Origin: Heliocidaris erythrogramma
Lineage: Eukaryota > Echinodermata > Echinoidea > Camarodonta > Echinometridae
Assembly (NCBI GenBank): GCA_025617745.1
Contig: CM046873.1
Location: 29,153,410 to 29,217,409, forward strand
Reading direction: 5' to 3'
Length of the DNA stretch: 64,000 nt
The notes beneath the pieces were generated by a model. That model searched no databases, was not told the origin of the DNA, and was given only the letters and a program-made list of their open reading frames with translations. This document shows positions 1 through 11,764 of this stretch, in pieces (the stretch's first letter is position 1; the number at the start of each line of letters is the position of its first letter). The position numbers were made by a program, and so were the translations under genes.

Positions 1-2
1 CG

Positions 3-407
3 GTCAGTAGTAATAAAGAGGACACATCTGTGACAGAAAGTTACGGGATAGATACAGAGGGCTTGGTACTGGTGGGGAAGACCAACGAAAAGGGGGGCTT
101 GTCCGGGAAGAAGGAAGTTTTAAACTCAGCGGGGGGTGCTAGGACCCCCCTCGATGCTCAGACCCCGGAATCAGGGATCTGTCTCAAGACAAGCCTCTCC
201 TTCCAAGAGGAGATGGATGATCGCATGATGACCTTTGACACCGGGTCGTTGACCTCGGCTGATGTCTTTGATGATGGTTTCCTGTCTTGTGGTGGTTGTT
301 TTTGTTCTTGCTTGCCTCCCTCTCTCTCCCCCTGCAGCTCAGCTTGTTGTGAATCTGATGTTGTATCTGCAGGGAGTGTATCAAGCCTGTCACAGTCAGA
401 AAATCTG
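3..407 (+). CDS. Candidate coding exon, Ser/Asp-rich, possibly a DAGL linker
   Basis: One frame stays open from the window edge (codons start at 3) to a stop near 456. Codon use and GC content up to about 276 look coding, with an acidic, Ser/Thr-rich product (for example TFDTGSLTSADVFDDG). If the exon runs to 407, before a fair donor (gtatgc), it ends in phase 0 and would join the phase-0 lipase exon at 11603. A strong pyrimidine tract plus CAG at 298-337 suggests instead an intron-exon junction inside it, with a small exon at 338-407, and a weak donor exists at 277. I do not recognise the sequence. It is not the segment that precedes the VYETPF block in human DAGL proteins, so membership in DAGL is only an inference from position and phase. 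Confidence 0.4.
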
Positions 408-1689
408 GTATGCCATTTGTTGTTTTTTTATGTTCTTTCATTTTGTAGTCTCATTTGACCTTTTGCCCTTCAGTTTTCAGTTTGTTGCATGGCATGCTTT
501 CAAGTTTGAGTCTTGTGACCCTTCTACACCCACTTTCAAATAGCATCTCTCCCCCCCCCCCCCCCCCACCTTTTCATCCCCTCCACCCCAGGTTTTTAAG
601 ATTACTAATCCCCTCTGCCTCCTCTCACCAATGAAGTCTGTAGACAATGAACCCAGCTCATTAGATCTTTGTTTAACCAAATAACATATTAAGCTTAGAC
701 TCTTAAATCCAACCGCTGAAATAGACCATTCGCTTTTTGTTGTGATATAAATAATTCATCCATTTAGTTTGTTTAGTTGTTAAAATCCTACAGACCTTAG
801 ATGGCAAATTTGAATAATATGATAACATGACTATCTATCCACTTATGTATCTAGAAGTAAAACGTATGTTTTCATAATTCATATATTGAATCCCTGTACT
901 TGTCATTCAACAGATTCTTAGCAACTTTTAATACTCCAAAATTACACTGTACATGGCACAAGATCATAATTTTCATTAGAAATCACATAGAAAATTAAAG
1001 TTTGTGAAACTTTTTTTAATTAAAAAGCAGTGAATATTGTGAATGCATGACTTTTTTATTTATCTTTCAAGCAAACTTAATTCATATGCTCATTAGAAAG
1101 AGATAATAGAGGAATGCCCTTTTTTCAATAACTTGCAGGATAGAAGTATAGATTTACACTGCCAATGTAGTTGTGTAAACCCAGTAGATGGCCAAATGTA
1201 GAAACAAAGTGATTAATGTTTCACTAAATGTGGATATTACCTAGAAATGTCAGTTTAACAAATCTAGCAGTTAACAGTTACTGTCCTTATGAAAAAATTG
1301 TTTTATTGATTCGGTTGTCCTGTCCTTATAAAGACATGTAGGTAGAGATTTATATTTCTGCTAATCTCCTCTCCTAAATGTGTACAGGAATAAGGAATGT
1401 GTTTTCATAATCCTGACTAACGAAAAGCAAAGGCTATATTCCCTGATGTGTCCCTTCCCTATAAAATTATTCTATGCCTTTCCTGTTATGATTTCTTGCA
1501 CTGTTTGAATATGAAAACAAAAATCACCTTTCCTCGCTTTGACCCTGATATCCTTGTGGGCCTCTTTTCTGAAAAGTTGCATTTACATGTAATGATGTGA
1601 TCGTGGTTGGTCAAAAATAAATCAAGTTACATTTGATTTAAACCCAACTCTTAATGCAAGGCCCCCAGGGTGTTATCTCACTCCCTCCA

Positions 1690-1878
1690 GATATGCCCCT
1701 CTCTCTCACTCTTCCCCCCCCCCCTCTCTATCTTCCCCCCTCTCTATCTTCCCCCCTCTCTATCTTCCCCCCTCTCTATCTCCCCCTCTCTCTCTTCCCC
1801 CCTCTCTCCCCCCCTCTCTCTCTCTCTCTCTCTCTCCCCCCTCTCTCTCTCTCCCCCCTCTCTCTCTCTCTCTCCCCC

Positions 1879-1916
<38 letters not shown>
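1690..1916. repeat. (CT)n / poly-C / (TA)n microsatellite
   Basis: About 200 bp of CT-rich simple repeat, with tandem units CCCCCCTCTCTATCTT near the start, ending in (TA)n at 1898-1915. Confidence 0.9.
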
Positions 1917-2040
1917 CTTTTTCGTCCCTCAGTCATCTCCCCCTCTTTCTCCTCTTTATAGTTCTGTCTTTCCCACTCCTCCTTTTCGCTAATACTTTCT
2001 ATTTTTCATCTGCTAGCTTCCAAGCCACTGTGAAGTATCA

Positions 2041-2180
2041 GGGGAGCGCTTCATCAAGTGTTTTGTCAGTGATTTTTTACCGACAGATTTGTTCTCAGCC
2101 AATCAGATGCAAGGATATCAGTAGCTTATAACAGTTGTCGGTACACAAAATCACTGACAAAACGCTGATTAAATGCTCCC
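2041..2180. repeat. CCAAT-core MITE, type A (gggagcgtttcatcaag ends)
   Basis: A 140-bp element with inverted ends resembling GGGAGCGTTTCATCAAG and GTTTTGTCAGTGATTTT. The core contains CAGCCAATCAGATGCAAGGA and GCTTATAACAG. Same family at 22195 and 47005. Confidence 0.85.
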
Positions 2181-2837
2181 GAGATCCTCTGTTTCTTGTA
2201 GTATCGAGCTTGTTGTCTGCACCTATCTCCTCTGTGTGTTCTTAATTTTTGAAGCTTTGCATCCGTTCTACAAAATCTTGCTTTATTTTTGCCTGAGCTT
2301 TCTTCACCCATTTGCATACATGTATTATGCCTCTTAGCAGTAGCTACTTGTAGAAGTGCATAGTTGTTTCCCGTCTCCTTTGCTTGCTAGTGCATGCTTG
2401 GCATCTCGTCGCATTTTCAGACCACCTTTTCCTTCCAGATTAGGACCATCGGCAAAAAGAAGTTATGTGACAGCGCTTGATCTTTGCTTGAATGAGGTCT
2501 GAGTTATCGAATGAATAACTGAGTGCATGGGCATATAAAATGCAGTGAGAAGGCTTGGTTTAACACCTATATTGTCGTTGGTTTCATGAACTGACAGGTC
2601 ATACATGTATATACTTAAGCAGAGCCTCACACTAACTTTTGTATAGGGGTCAGGATTGAAATTTTCAGGGTCTGTACGCATTAGCCTCATGTTATAAGTT
2701 TGAAATTTTAGGGGTCTAGACTTAGAATTTGTTTCAAATTTATTGTCAAAGTCCGTTTGTGAAACCAGCGATGATATGTGAACGGCATAATTATAGTATT
2801 CAAAGTCTAACCATTGTTGTGTCATTTACATGTCAAC

Positions 2838-3222
2838 TTCTGAGAGGTAGAAGGGCATTAAACTCAATGGCCCATATTCTGAACTCCGGTTTAACTTAAA
2901 CCATGGTCTAAATGTGTCTAAATGTATGGGCAGCCAGATGTGACACAAAATCTCTAACAGTAGATATTCAATTTATCAGCATGTTTGGTACTCAAACATT
3001 TAAAAACTGCTTGGGAATGACAAGTTTTCTTTACTGTTAAAGCATGAGACCAGAATCCAGTAAACATAAGGAACATACAGTGTAAACAAAGTTTTGACAT
3101 TTTTGGCTACCCATACTTAAACCACAGATTTAAACCATGGTTTAAGTTAATTCGGAGTTCAGAATACGGGCCTATGTCAATGTATTTGGGTTAATGTCTT
3201 TCTGGCTCTCATCAGACAATAT
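2838..3222. repeat. Foldback element (GAGAGCCAGAAGGGC arms) split by a nested MITE
   Basis: The left arm (around 2840-2864) and right arm (around 3195-3222) match the short foldback family at 4849, 8923 and 40041. Here they are separated by the 302-bp element at 2870-3171. Confidence 0.7.
2870..3171. repeat. MITE with GGCCCGTATTCTGAACTCCG ends, copy 1
   Basis: Long inverted ends contain AACTTAAACCATGGT and TATGGGCAGCC. The second copy is at 24099-24409. Flanks CAATG and CTATG suggest a short target duplication, though its exact length is ambiguous. Confidence 0.85.
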
Positions 3223-4379
3223 GATTTATAACTGGATGCTATCATATTTCATTCCAGAAAACGTTCAGTTGCTTAAAAAGAAGAAGTCTTTAAAGCTTTT
3301 TCATGAACTTGTTCTACCAACATTTTTGTAATATCTTTTCTCCATTTCATGGTAAGATGAATTTGGGAGTGTTAAAGATATGCACAAAATTGTGGAGTTC
3401 TGGAAAAAAATATGATTTATGCCACCAAAAGTGTAATTAGATTGCTGGCCTGATGGCATTTACATATGCTTACACAGCTGTGGTTCTGTGGTATAGCCAT
3501 GTTTATGTACATGCTAATGTAGAAGGCTGTAATATTAAAGGTACTATTCAACATTTTTGGAGAAAAAAAATTGTGTTGTGGATCAGGTTTCATTTAAAGA
3601 TGTAAGGAAAGATTTAAGTCAAAGTGTAATTATTTGATACATCAACAGAAATATTGTAATACTCTGTTAACCATAGAAATGTTGTCCATTTGCAAAACAA
3701 ATATAGGAAGCTCTACATTTGGTTGTGATTGTCCGCAAAATATTCAACACTTTGAAATCTGTGCTATATCTTTTGGAATATAGACCCATTGTGACATGTT
3801 TAAATAAGCAAAACATGTCATGTTGAATTGGTTAACTGGCATGATCCAATTTAAATGTTGCATTGTACCTTTAAGGGTAAAAAAAGATAGAAATAGACAG
3901 ACTTATACAGGCTGAGAGTGAATTGTGGCTTTAACAGAAATCTATACTACAGAATAGTGCATTTGCTTACAGACTACCTTACTTTTGCTTCCTCTTCCGG
4001 GTTTTGTTTCTTGCTTTTCCCTCCAAAGCTGTTGAGTGTTTTTCCTCCCCGTGAGTGGAGTAGAATAGTCCAGCTTTTATATCTGTGTGGGGGATGTGCT
4101 TGTGTGTTCTCAGGATGTTCCACTCTGGTGACAAGTAATATGTCATGATTGAAAGAGTGGTTCGAAATGTAAGCTAAAACTCTGCCCAGGTCTTCAATGC
4201 TGCTCAGAATATACATGATTTTGGGTACATGTATGTGTAAACTTGAGGTGTGTGTTTTGTGTTCTTGTTAACATGATAATTAAATATATATTTATTACCT
4301 GTGAAGACCTACAGAGCATGCATTAATCAAGTATGCAATAACCTGTTTTCAAGGTGGAAGATTTCCCTCAATTTGTATT

Positions 4380-4626
4380 TAACCCCTAGCATGCCGTGGG
4401 CGGCAAATCCCGCCCAAAATTTTGAGTGTTGAACATTTTGTTTAGCCTCTGAATGGCTTGAAAATTCTTCCTCATACAGAAACCTGTGCCATCAGTATAA
4501 TGTTTATTCTTATGCAATATATCTTTGCCCAGTTTGCTCGAGAAAATACTCTTTGTAAGTTAATATTTAACACTTGAAAATTCATTTTTGACATTTGCTC
4601 AAAAGTCTGGTGGCATGGAAGGGGTT
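4380..4626. repeat. MITE with TTAACCCCT / AGGGGTTAA ends, copy 1
   Basis: Inverted ends TAACCCCTAGCATGCC and GGCATGGAAGGGGTTA. Homologous to 27713-27936 over the whole length. Confidence 0.8.
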
Positions 4627-4848
4627 AATGCACATTATGGAGCATGCAGTGTATTATCAATTGATCCGTTTAACTAACAACACATGGTACAATGTAAAAG
4701 GAAAGACAAAATATAGCCTTTTCTCTAGTATTAAAATTAAATTCAAACTTTATTTGGGCATATCAGGCTACTTCCAGCTAAATTGAAGATTAATGTCTTT
4801 ATTGTATGTGAATCCCTTTAACCCTGTTGATACTGCATATCATCAATA

Positions 4849-4936
4849 ATATGTCGTCTGTTTGGAGCCAGAAGGGCGTTAAGTCCCATCATCTGTGCTG
4901 AGTAAACGCCCTTCTGGCTCCTACAGACGATATGTT
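4849..4936. repeat. Short foldback element (GAGCCAGAAGGGCGTT)
   Basis: Two near-perfect arms of about 33 bases (CGTCTG..GGAGCCAGAAGGGCG and its complement) around a small loop. Confidence 0.85.
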
Positions 4937-5199
4937 GTTCATGTAAATATTTCTATATTTGTGCTGTACTGACTTACAGTAACACATAAAATATCCATAA
5001 TATTTCATGTCCTGATATAATATATTTGCAGAATTTGTGTTTTCTATGACAAACAACTAAGACATGTTAGATGTATATATGTAACTTGATATGATTGACT
5101 GCATGTACCCTGTGTACTATTGCATGGATGAATTTGATACTTTCGCTAGAGAGTGACTGATCTATGTACCATAAATAGGAATATCATCACAATGACTGT

Positions 5200-5300
5200 T
5201 ATAAGCTACTGAAATCAGAGCATTTGATTGGCAGAGAGCAAATTTGTCATAGCTCTGTTGCAATTTTTATTTGATAACAAGTTTTATGAAACAGGGCCCT
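5200..5300. repeat. CCAAT-core MITE, type B fragment
   Basis: Right part of the family with ends AACTTGTTATTGATAACAAG and GAAACAGGGCCCTG. Contains GATTGGCAGAGAGCAAATTTG. Confidence 0.7.
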
Positions 5301-6210
5301 GTATACATGTAGTTTGATACTTCAGAGTATGTTGTATATATTAGCTTCACTTGCGAGCAAAACCAGTTCCTTTGTGTAGCAGTAATTGAGACTTGAGTTT
5401 TGAAACCAGTTCTTGTTTCGAAACAGGAAATATAAATTGATCTTAATTATACAAAATCTACCAGGGAAGTCTACCAAGCTTTGTCCACTTAAAGTGTATT
5501 ATCTTTTTTTCCCATCCTTATCACTTTTGAAATAAACAGTAGAGACATTTGTTTTGAAAGCAAACTTGGTGAATTTCTAACTTTGCGACTAATGGCAGAG
5601 AAGGCCATTTGGTTTAACACATAATGCATTGGACATGTATATTGAAACTGCATCAAAATAGTTAATGGTAATAGTGAAAGTGAAATAGTTTTTATATCAT
5701 AATGTGTATATAAGTTAGGTCATATTCACCAAGTCACTTTTCAATGTGACTTTTTGTAAGTTGGTTTTAATATCATGCATATAACAGTGTAGGTGTGCAT
5801 GATTATCTCAAATTCTTGTATGCTTTATACACATTTTTTTACATGTATTTACATACCCACATACACAACATTTTATTAAAACTATACACATTTATAGATA
5901 CAGTAAAACCATAACAGTGACACTTCATGTACAAATTGGCATCATAAATATGCTAATGAAAGCTGCAAGTTTGATAAATTCTGTTTCACTTTTTAAGAAG
6001 GTGCAGTATTGTTTTTACAGGCCTCAAGTTCTAATCCTTTCAAAAGTACTGCTACATTTTATTTTGTAAGGTCCCATATAACTGTTTTATCACAGAAAAA
6101 TGGTATTTAATCGGTGTATCATAGCATGGAATTAATCAATATGGACATACATTTAGCATGGTAATTTGATAATATATCTTACACTGTATATATATAGCAC
6201 TGGTTGTCTC

Positions 6211-6213
<3 letters not shown>

Positions 6214-6243
<30 letters not shown>
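6214..6243. repeat. (GA)n microsatellite
   Basis: About 14 GA units. Confidence 0.9.
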
Positions 6244-6248
<5 letters not shown>

Positions 6249-6510
6249 TTGGCTTGTATCACCTTGTATAGAATTACTGCCCTTTTATCCCTCAACAAAT
6301 AGCGTCATTTCAGACCATACAGATTAACTCTCTTATGTGATGTAAACTGGGGCCTGATGGAAACATAACAAATTCTAGAGAATCAGATTGAATTTTGTTA
6401 GATATGCGAATTACATGTCAAATAATTGGAACATCAAAAGATGAGACTTTAAAATAATATTCACTTTTTGCTATATTTCATTGCAAATAAAGTTTGATAT
6501 TGTCTGTTCA

Positions 6511-6573
6511 ACAGCCAGAAAGGGGTTAACACTTTGTTAAAGGAGATATGCCCTTCTGTCTCTCCACAGACCA
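6511..6573. repeat. Degenerate short foldback element
   Basis: AGCCAGAAAGGGGTTAA and GCCCTTCTGTCTCTCCACAG form weak arms of the GAGCCAGAAGGGC family. Confidence 0.5.
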
Positions 6574-6884
6574 TGTGCCAAGATTCCCTTTTTACACTGA
6601 ATTGATTATTTGCAGTATTATAGGAATGATCACCTAACGTGTTATAAATGTCATGATCTGTCTATGTAGCATGCACCAAAGATAGTTAGACAACCTCGCA
6701 TGCCCAAGAAGGTCCATAAGGCAAGGTCTTCGGCCCAGGTAAAACCATCCTCTTTATGTATCGATGCACGATTTGATGCACGAAGCAGCACTAACGTACT
6801 CATGCTTTACGGCTACGCGTGCAATTTTACATCCTAATGCTACAGCACAGGTTTAATAATGGAGCTTCTACAATTTTAATACAT

Positions 6885-7080
6885 ATACAGTGAAACCTGT
6901 CTATAAAGACCGTTCAAGGGAGACAAGAAAAGCGGTATTTATGAGCAAGTTGTCTTTATGTACAGGTTCCTTTAATACATGTTTCAATGAGAAACACTTT
7001 TCAAGGGAAACAAAAATTGTGGTCTTTATAGGAAGGTGGTCTTTCTATACGGGTGATCGCTATAGCAGGTTTGACTGTAT
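6885..7080. repeat. MITE with ATACAGTGAAACCTG ends, copy 1
   Basis: Ends ATACAGTGAAACCTG and CAGGTTTGACTGTAT. The interior has TCTATAAAGACC and GAGAAACACTTTTCAAGGGA. Other copies are at 15345, 27114 and 55165. Confidence 0.8.
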
Positions 7081-7265
7081 ATGCATTGTACGATGATATA
7101 CTATGTTGATAGGTTTGTAAAGCAAAGGTCCTTAGCCCAAGTTAAAAACATTCATTTAAAGATTTGATACTCATACAGTACAGCTACATTTACATGTACG
7201 TGGGCAATTTCACATAGTAATGCTACAGCACAGTTTTTAACAATATGGCTGCTACAATGTACATA

Positions 7266-7476
7266 CAGCCCTGGAAAAATTATTAGACCAAGCTTCTGTA
7301 ATAAAGGTACTATAATATGCATACAAACCAATGAAAATGATTTGTCTTTGTATTTCATTGAATGAATAACAAATTCCAGCAAATCTACCTTGCTTTTATG
7401 ATATTTTATTTCCTTCTTACCACAAATATAACACTTTCAGTAACCATTCTTGGTCTACTAATTTTTTCCATTGCTG
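7266..7476. mobile_element. 211-bp Tc1/mariner-type MITE
   Basis: Inverted ends CAGCCCTGGAAAAATTATTA and CAGCAATGGAAAAAATTAGT (complement of the right end), with TA on both sides, as for Tc1/mariner elements. No coding content. Confidence 0.75.
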
Positions 7477-7886
7477 TATATGGTGCATGATGTACTTGTA
7501 TAATAGTATATTTTGTTACGACTTTGATAGAGAACAATCTACAGCCCACGTAAACACCATCCATATAATTCTGATTTACGATTTGATAGTCACAAAGCAA
7601 TACTTTGAATACTCATGCAACACAGCATTTTGTTCATGTGTGATGGTTATATCTTAATACTGCAGGACAGACATACGGCTTACGGTATATAAACATTGCT
7701 TGATGGAGGGCAATAACCAATTTTTCCATGTAAAACTACAATCAAAACTTTAACAAGGAATGAAACATCTTCATTCTTCCTCAAGTATTCAAATTGTAAT
7801 CTTCAAAAAATGTTTTGATTAAGTGCAGGTCATATCTGTTATTGATAATACAGTTACATGTAGGTATTTTTTTGTAATTCTTTCAT

Positions 7887-7900
7887 GGGGGGGGGGGGGG
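7887..7900. repeat. Poly-G tract
   Basis: A G run of about 14 bases. Similar C or G runs occur at 548-566, 14908-14920, 26366-26375, 27043-27073, 36298-36310, 41345-41360, 41538-41554, 51697-51714, 57239-57253 and 59176-59186. Their lengths are likely to be unreliable in the assembly. Confidence 0.8.
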
Positions 7901-8344
7901 TGTTGAACTATCTTGATAAAGATAAAGAATCTAGTTTGGACAAAGTATTATTGTACCAACAAGTTTAAAAGTGAAAGTTTTTGAGAGAAAAAAAAAACTA
8001 CATATGATTGAACAAATTGACTCCATGGTATTAAAGGTACATATGTGTGTGGATTCCATAATCATAATTCTAACTTATGTTTATTTCATTGAACTAATAA
8101 ATCAAGGTACATAAGTTGGGTTTTGTACAAATTGGAATGACTTGGTTAGTATTCTACATTTTGTTTTACACAATATGAATTGATTCACTAACACATTTAA
8201 CTTTATGAAATTCCATGTTTGGAAATATGGTACATGTAGATGATTGATCTATTTTATGTTGATGTATTTTGTAGTCGTAAGATGGTTAAGTTTCAAATGT
8301 GATTTTTAATCAATACAATCGCCACTTTATAAACGTAATCACTG

Positions 8345-8388
8345 CTGCTGGTTCTACCATAACTAATATTAATATTACTACTAGGACG

Positions 8389-8422
<34 letters not shown>

Positions 8423-8438
8423 ATGATAATACTACAAT

Positions 8439-8485
<47 letters not shown>

Positions 8486-8588
8486 TTACTACTAGGACTA
8501 CTACTACTACTACTACTACTATTACTACTAGGACTACTACTACTAGTACCTCTACTACTACTACCTCTACTACTACTACTACTACTAG

Positions 8589-8669
<81 letters not shown>

Positions 8670-8670
8670 T
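8345..8670. repeat. (TAC)n microsatellite, about 325 bp
   Basis: Imperfect ACT/TAC trinucleotide array with interruptions such as AGGACT and CTCTAC. All six frames give homopolymeric peptides, so the long ORFs here are artefacts. Confidence 0.95.
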
Positions 8671-8922
8671 TTGCATGCTTTTGGTTTTTTTCCAGCTATG
8701 TTTGATTATTCTAACAAACATTAATATAATTCCTCCATTTGTGTAGATTTGAGTTGATATATTCATGAATCCTGAATTCTAATACTGATTATCATAGTGT
8801 ATATCTACATTTATGAAAGCTTGTATCTCTACCCATCTAAAGAATGTTTACCCATGTTAAGCCTATCCTAAGTTTAAAACTATTCTCATTTGAATTTCAA
8901 AGATTTTGTACTATCATTTCAT

Positions 8923-8998
8923 AAATCGTCTGCTAAGAGCCAGAAAGGCATCAATTTTACCTAGACTTACGGCCATCTGGCTCTCAGCACACACAATG
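8923..8998. repeat. Short foldback element
   Basis: AGAGCCAGAAAGGCATCAA faces GGCCATCTGGCTCTCAGCA. Same family as 4849 and 40041. Confidence 0.75.
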
Positions 8999-9227
8999 TA
9001 TTATTCTTATGTTGTCAATGCATACCCCATGAATTTGCATACACCACCTAAAAATTGCATGAAAGTTAACCAAAGTTAATATCAAGCTAATTTTCCCATT
9101 GACTTTGATGAGAAATAATTTTGTTTTTCAGTCCTCTTGAATGTCTCAAATAATTGAAATAGTTTTAGGTAGATGATTTCATATCTTCTGATGATATCGA
9201 TATTATATCTTTTGAAGATTTGTTCCC

Positions 9228-9604
9228 TTTTAAAGATAAAAGTGAGTTCTGGTCATGTGATTACATTGTGAAAGAAACTGTCTCAAAGCAATTGGGAAAG
9301 ATTAATTATGTTTACATAAGAATTAATTTTAGGAATCATCAAAACGATAAGAAATTGACCCAATCATGCTGAAAAACACATGCACTGCACACAGAAATGG
9401 GCATATGGGAATGCACACGCATGTGGCATGAATGTTCAGCCCGAACACTACAGCTATTTCTCCTTATATTTCAAATATGAAGGGATTTGAAGAGCAGCTG
9501 TTCAGGGAACATTTCTAGTATGATGTTCTTCCAAACTGACATAAAAGGAATGAGAAAGCTCACAAATTAATTTTCACCTTTCCCAGAACTCAACCTTCTC
9601 TTTA
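9228..9604. repeat. Dispersed repeat (GAGTTCTGGTCATGTGATT), copy 1
   Basis: About 375 bp shared with 50862-51213 and, as a foldback, with 62762-63316. Contains AAACTGTCTCAAAGCAATTG and CACAGAAATGGGCATATGG. Confidence 0.8.
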
Positions 9605-9959
9605 AAGCCATTGAGCAATTCTTATCTTGACATATAGGCTCAAACCTTCAGGAGATATTGTTTACAGGCATAAAGGACAATTTCTAGTGCACAAATTTTT
9701 ATATGTAAACATAATATGCATGCAAATTATATCAGCATGCCCAGCTGTTGTCCGTTCATACATATGTATATAAAACTTTTACAATGACGTTGATCGCTCC
9801 ATGTACTACTTTGTACTACATTGGTTTGATGGTTTTATTTTACTTAACCTGCTAAGAAAGCATGTGCATGCTTGTAGGTAAGCAACCAGGGGACTGACAG
9901 CTTTAAATCCTCTCAGAGGGACTTGGTAATCAGGATAAATGCGTTACCAAAGGGCACTT

Positions 9960-10020
9960 GGTTTCAAACCCGGGTCCTCCCAGTTACAAGACCATGCACT
10001 GCTCTACCACTGAGCTACGC
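9960..10020 (-). tRNA. tRNA-Thr(UGU)-like pseudogene or SINE head
   Basis: The minus strand reads GCGTAGCTCAGTGGTAGAGC, with a perfect D-stem and A-box, then TCTTGTAA at the anticodon position and a B-box GGTTTGAAACC with two mismatches. The anticodon stem pairs poorly and no acceptor stem closes, so this is a relic rather than a working tRNA. Confidence 0.5.
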
Positions 10021-11602
10021 TTTTAAGCACTGCATAATATTATATCCATCGCACGACTACTGATCAGCTAATGGCGTAATTTTGGAAGAACTTGCATGGG
10101 AATAAATTACTGTAATTCATGGTGATCAATTGAGCCTTTGACTAAGCTATCACATTATTTGCATTTTCATTTTAAATATCACGATGACAGCAGTGGTTTA
10201 AAGGATAATAGCATTAAAGAAATAGGGTAAACCTCACGTGGCGAGGATTTGAGTTTGTTACTCGGCAACACACTGCCTGCACTTATATTGAACTACAATG
10301 GTTTAAACGGTTAGTTAGTATTTTGCATCGGTCTAATAGGGGAAATATCACATAAGGTAGTTTGATATTTTCTTTCAGAATGCACTTCATAGCTATATCG
10401 CATTCATACGGTGAAATGACTAAGAGACATTTGAAAAGGTGACTTCGGGTTTATCCGTACTGGGAGCAACACTTATAATCTACATATAGCACTTCACTGA
10501 GCTTCACTGAGTCTCGCAAGTTTTTAAATTTTATTTTATGGCTGTAGACCTAACATGCACTTTATGTGACTTCAAATGATGTTGTATCAACTCTGCTTTT
10601 TGGTAAGATCAGTAATTATGTCAGCTTAAACGATTTTCGAATTTAGACTGTTTTACCTCAAGAACATGAAATGTTATTTTTTGTAGTAAATATCTGAGGA
10701 GATTCAATACAAGTGAAAAAAAATTGTGTTTTTTTACCAGTTTTGGTTTCCTATGATACGCAGTTTAGGGTATATGCACCGCTATAATGCACCAGAAAAC
10801 AACATGCTTAACAATTTATGATGTCATTTAAAATAACAAAGAATAATGAAAGTCTATATGAATGCTTATATTTTGCTACACCGTCAATTTACATTCTTAC
10901 ACCATAATTTAACTTCTAGAGTCAAGTTTAAACAATAATTCCTGTTCCTTGTTTTACTTTTGAACTGAGAACAAAGTACAAGTTTCAAAATTGGAATTGC
11001 ACTTTTTTTTAATAATGAAGAAAGAAAAAAGGATCCTTTAATTTTACTTTGATTTGTTACACTTATAAGTGCAGATTTTAGCAAAGATCGGATGTATGAA
11101 AATTGTAATTCAACACATGTTGTGTCGAGTGCATTTAAATGAAACACTGGCCAATCAGCTCACAAGCTTTCTGCTGTAACATTTCACAAGCTTTGTGCTG
11201 ATTGGATGATTTTAGGAAAGCTGATAATAACTTGCATTCAGCTTTTTATTTTATACAGCAGGCTCCAAACTGCTTGATTAAACCTAACAAATATGAATCA
11301 TTGGATTAATTAACATTTATTACATTTATTTACTATATTGAAGTAATTGGTTGAATTATATTAATTACGTCACAAACATTCAAATCTTCGAATTTGCAAT
11401 AAAAACTCAACTGAAAATTACTATTTTGTTGCCCACATTTGCATTTTGCAGCATTATGGAAATTTTATTCAAACAGGTTAAGTTTCAATACTTGATGTTT
11501 TATCACTAAAATGTAAAAGTGAAAGGAAAATATAGATGTTGCCAATTTGCAGAGGCAAAGGGGTGAATTTTTGTGATATCTTTTTGTTTGTATTACCATC
11601 AG

Positions 11603-11764
11603 GTGTGGGAGACTCCGTTCTTCGTAGCCTTGGATCATGAGAGAAAGCGCGTGGTGGTGTCGATCAGGGGTACGCTCTCTGTGGCCGACATCGTGACCGA
11701 CCTCAGCGCAGACACAAGCCCTATCTCATCTCAAGACGGGTCCTCACCATATCAGGGACACAAG
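11603..11764 (+). CDS. DAGLA: DAGL exon A: start of lipase fold (VWETPFF...QGHK)
   Basis: Acceptor atcag precedes the exon, which is phase 0 at both ends. [19 protein letters not shown] followed by SIRGT matches the first beta strands of the DAGL alpha/beta hydrolase fold. The homologous junction (GHK then GMV) requires a GC donor, AAG|GCAAGT, rather than the GT five bases downstream. Confidence 0.93.

Larger units (their letters stand above)
6710..7670. repeat. Three diverged copies of a ~160-bp repeat, interrupted by other elements
   Basis: Copies at about 6710-6880, 7111-7262 and 7525-7670 share AGGTC..AGCCCA-GTAAAA, ACGATTTGAT and AATGCTACAGCACAG. The intervals hold a 196-bp element (6885-7080) and a small MITE (7266-7476). 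Confidence 0.65.
408..11602. other. Long AT-rich non-coding stretch upstream of the lipase exons
   Basis: No exon with a DAGL-like product was found here. The DAGL segment that normally precedes VWETPFF, a Cys-rich stretch ending in a D-[IL]-[VIL]-Y strand, is absent from all three plus frames as far as I can read. The stretch holds the repeats listed separately. 408-1670, 3223-4379, 5301-6200, 7901-8340 and 10021-11600 show nothing I can name. Confidence 0.6.

Noticed and set aside
3918-4216. Overlapping ORFs on both strands with somewhat higher GC
   Set aside because: No family resemblance, and the good donor-like gtgagt at 4050 lacks a matching acceptor and phase.
6681-6737. Exon-like segment with acceptor CCAAAG and donor gtaaaa encoding VRQPRMPKKVHKARSSAQ
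   Set aside because: The same sequence recurs in decayed form at about 7111 and 7525 as part of a repeat. The acceptor is weak, and it does not match DAGL.
8293-8766. Long ORFs in several frames encoding poly-Ser, poly-Thr and poly-Leu
   Set aside because: They are translations of an imperfect (TAC)n microsatellite; no splice sites or codon signal support a gene.
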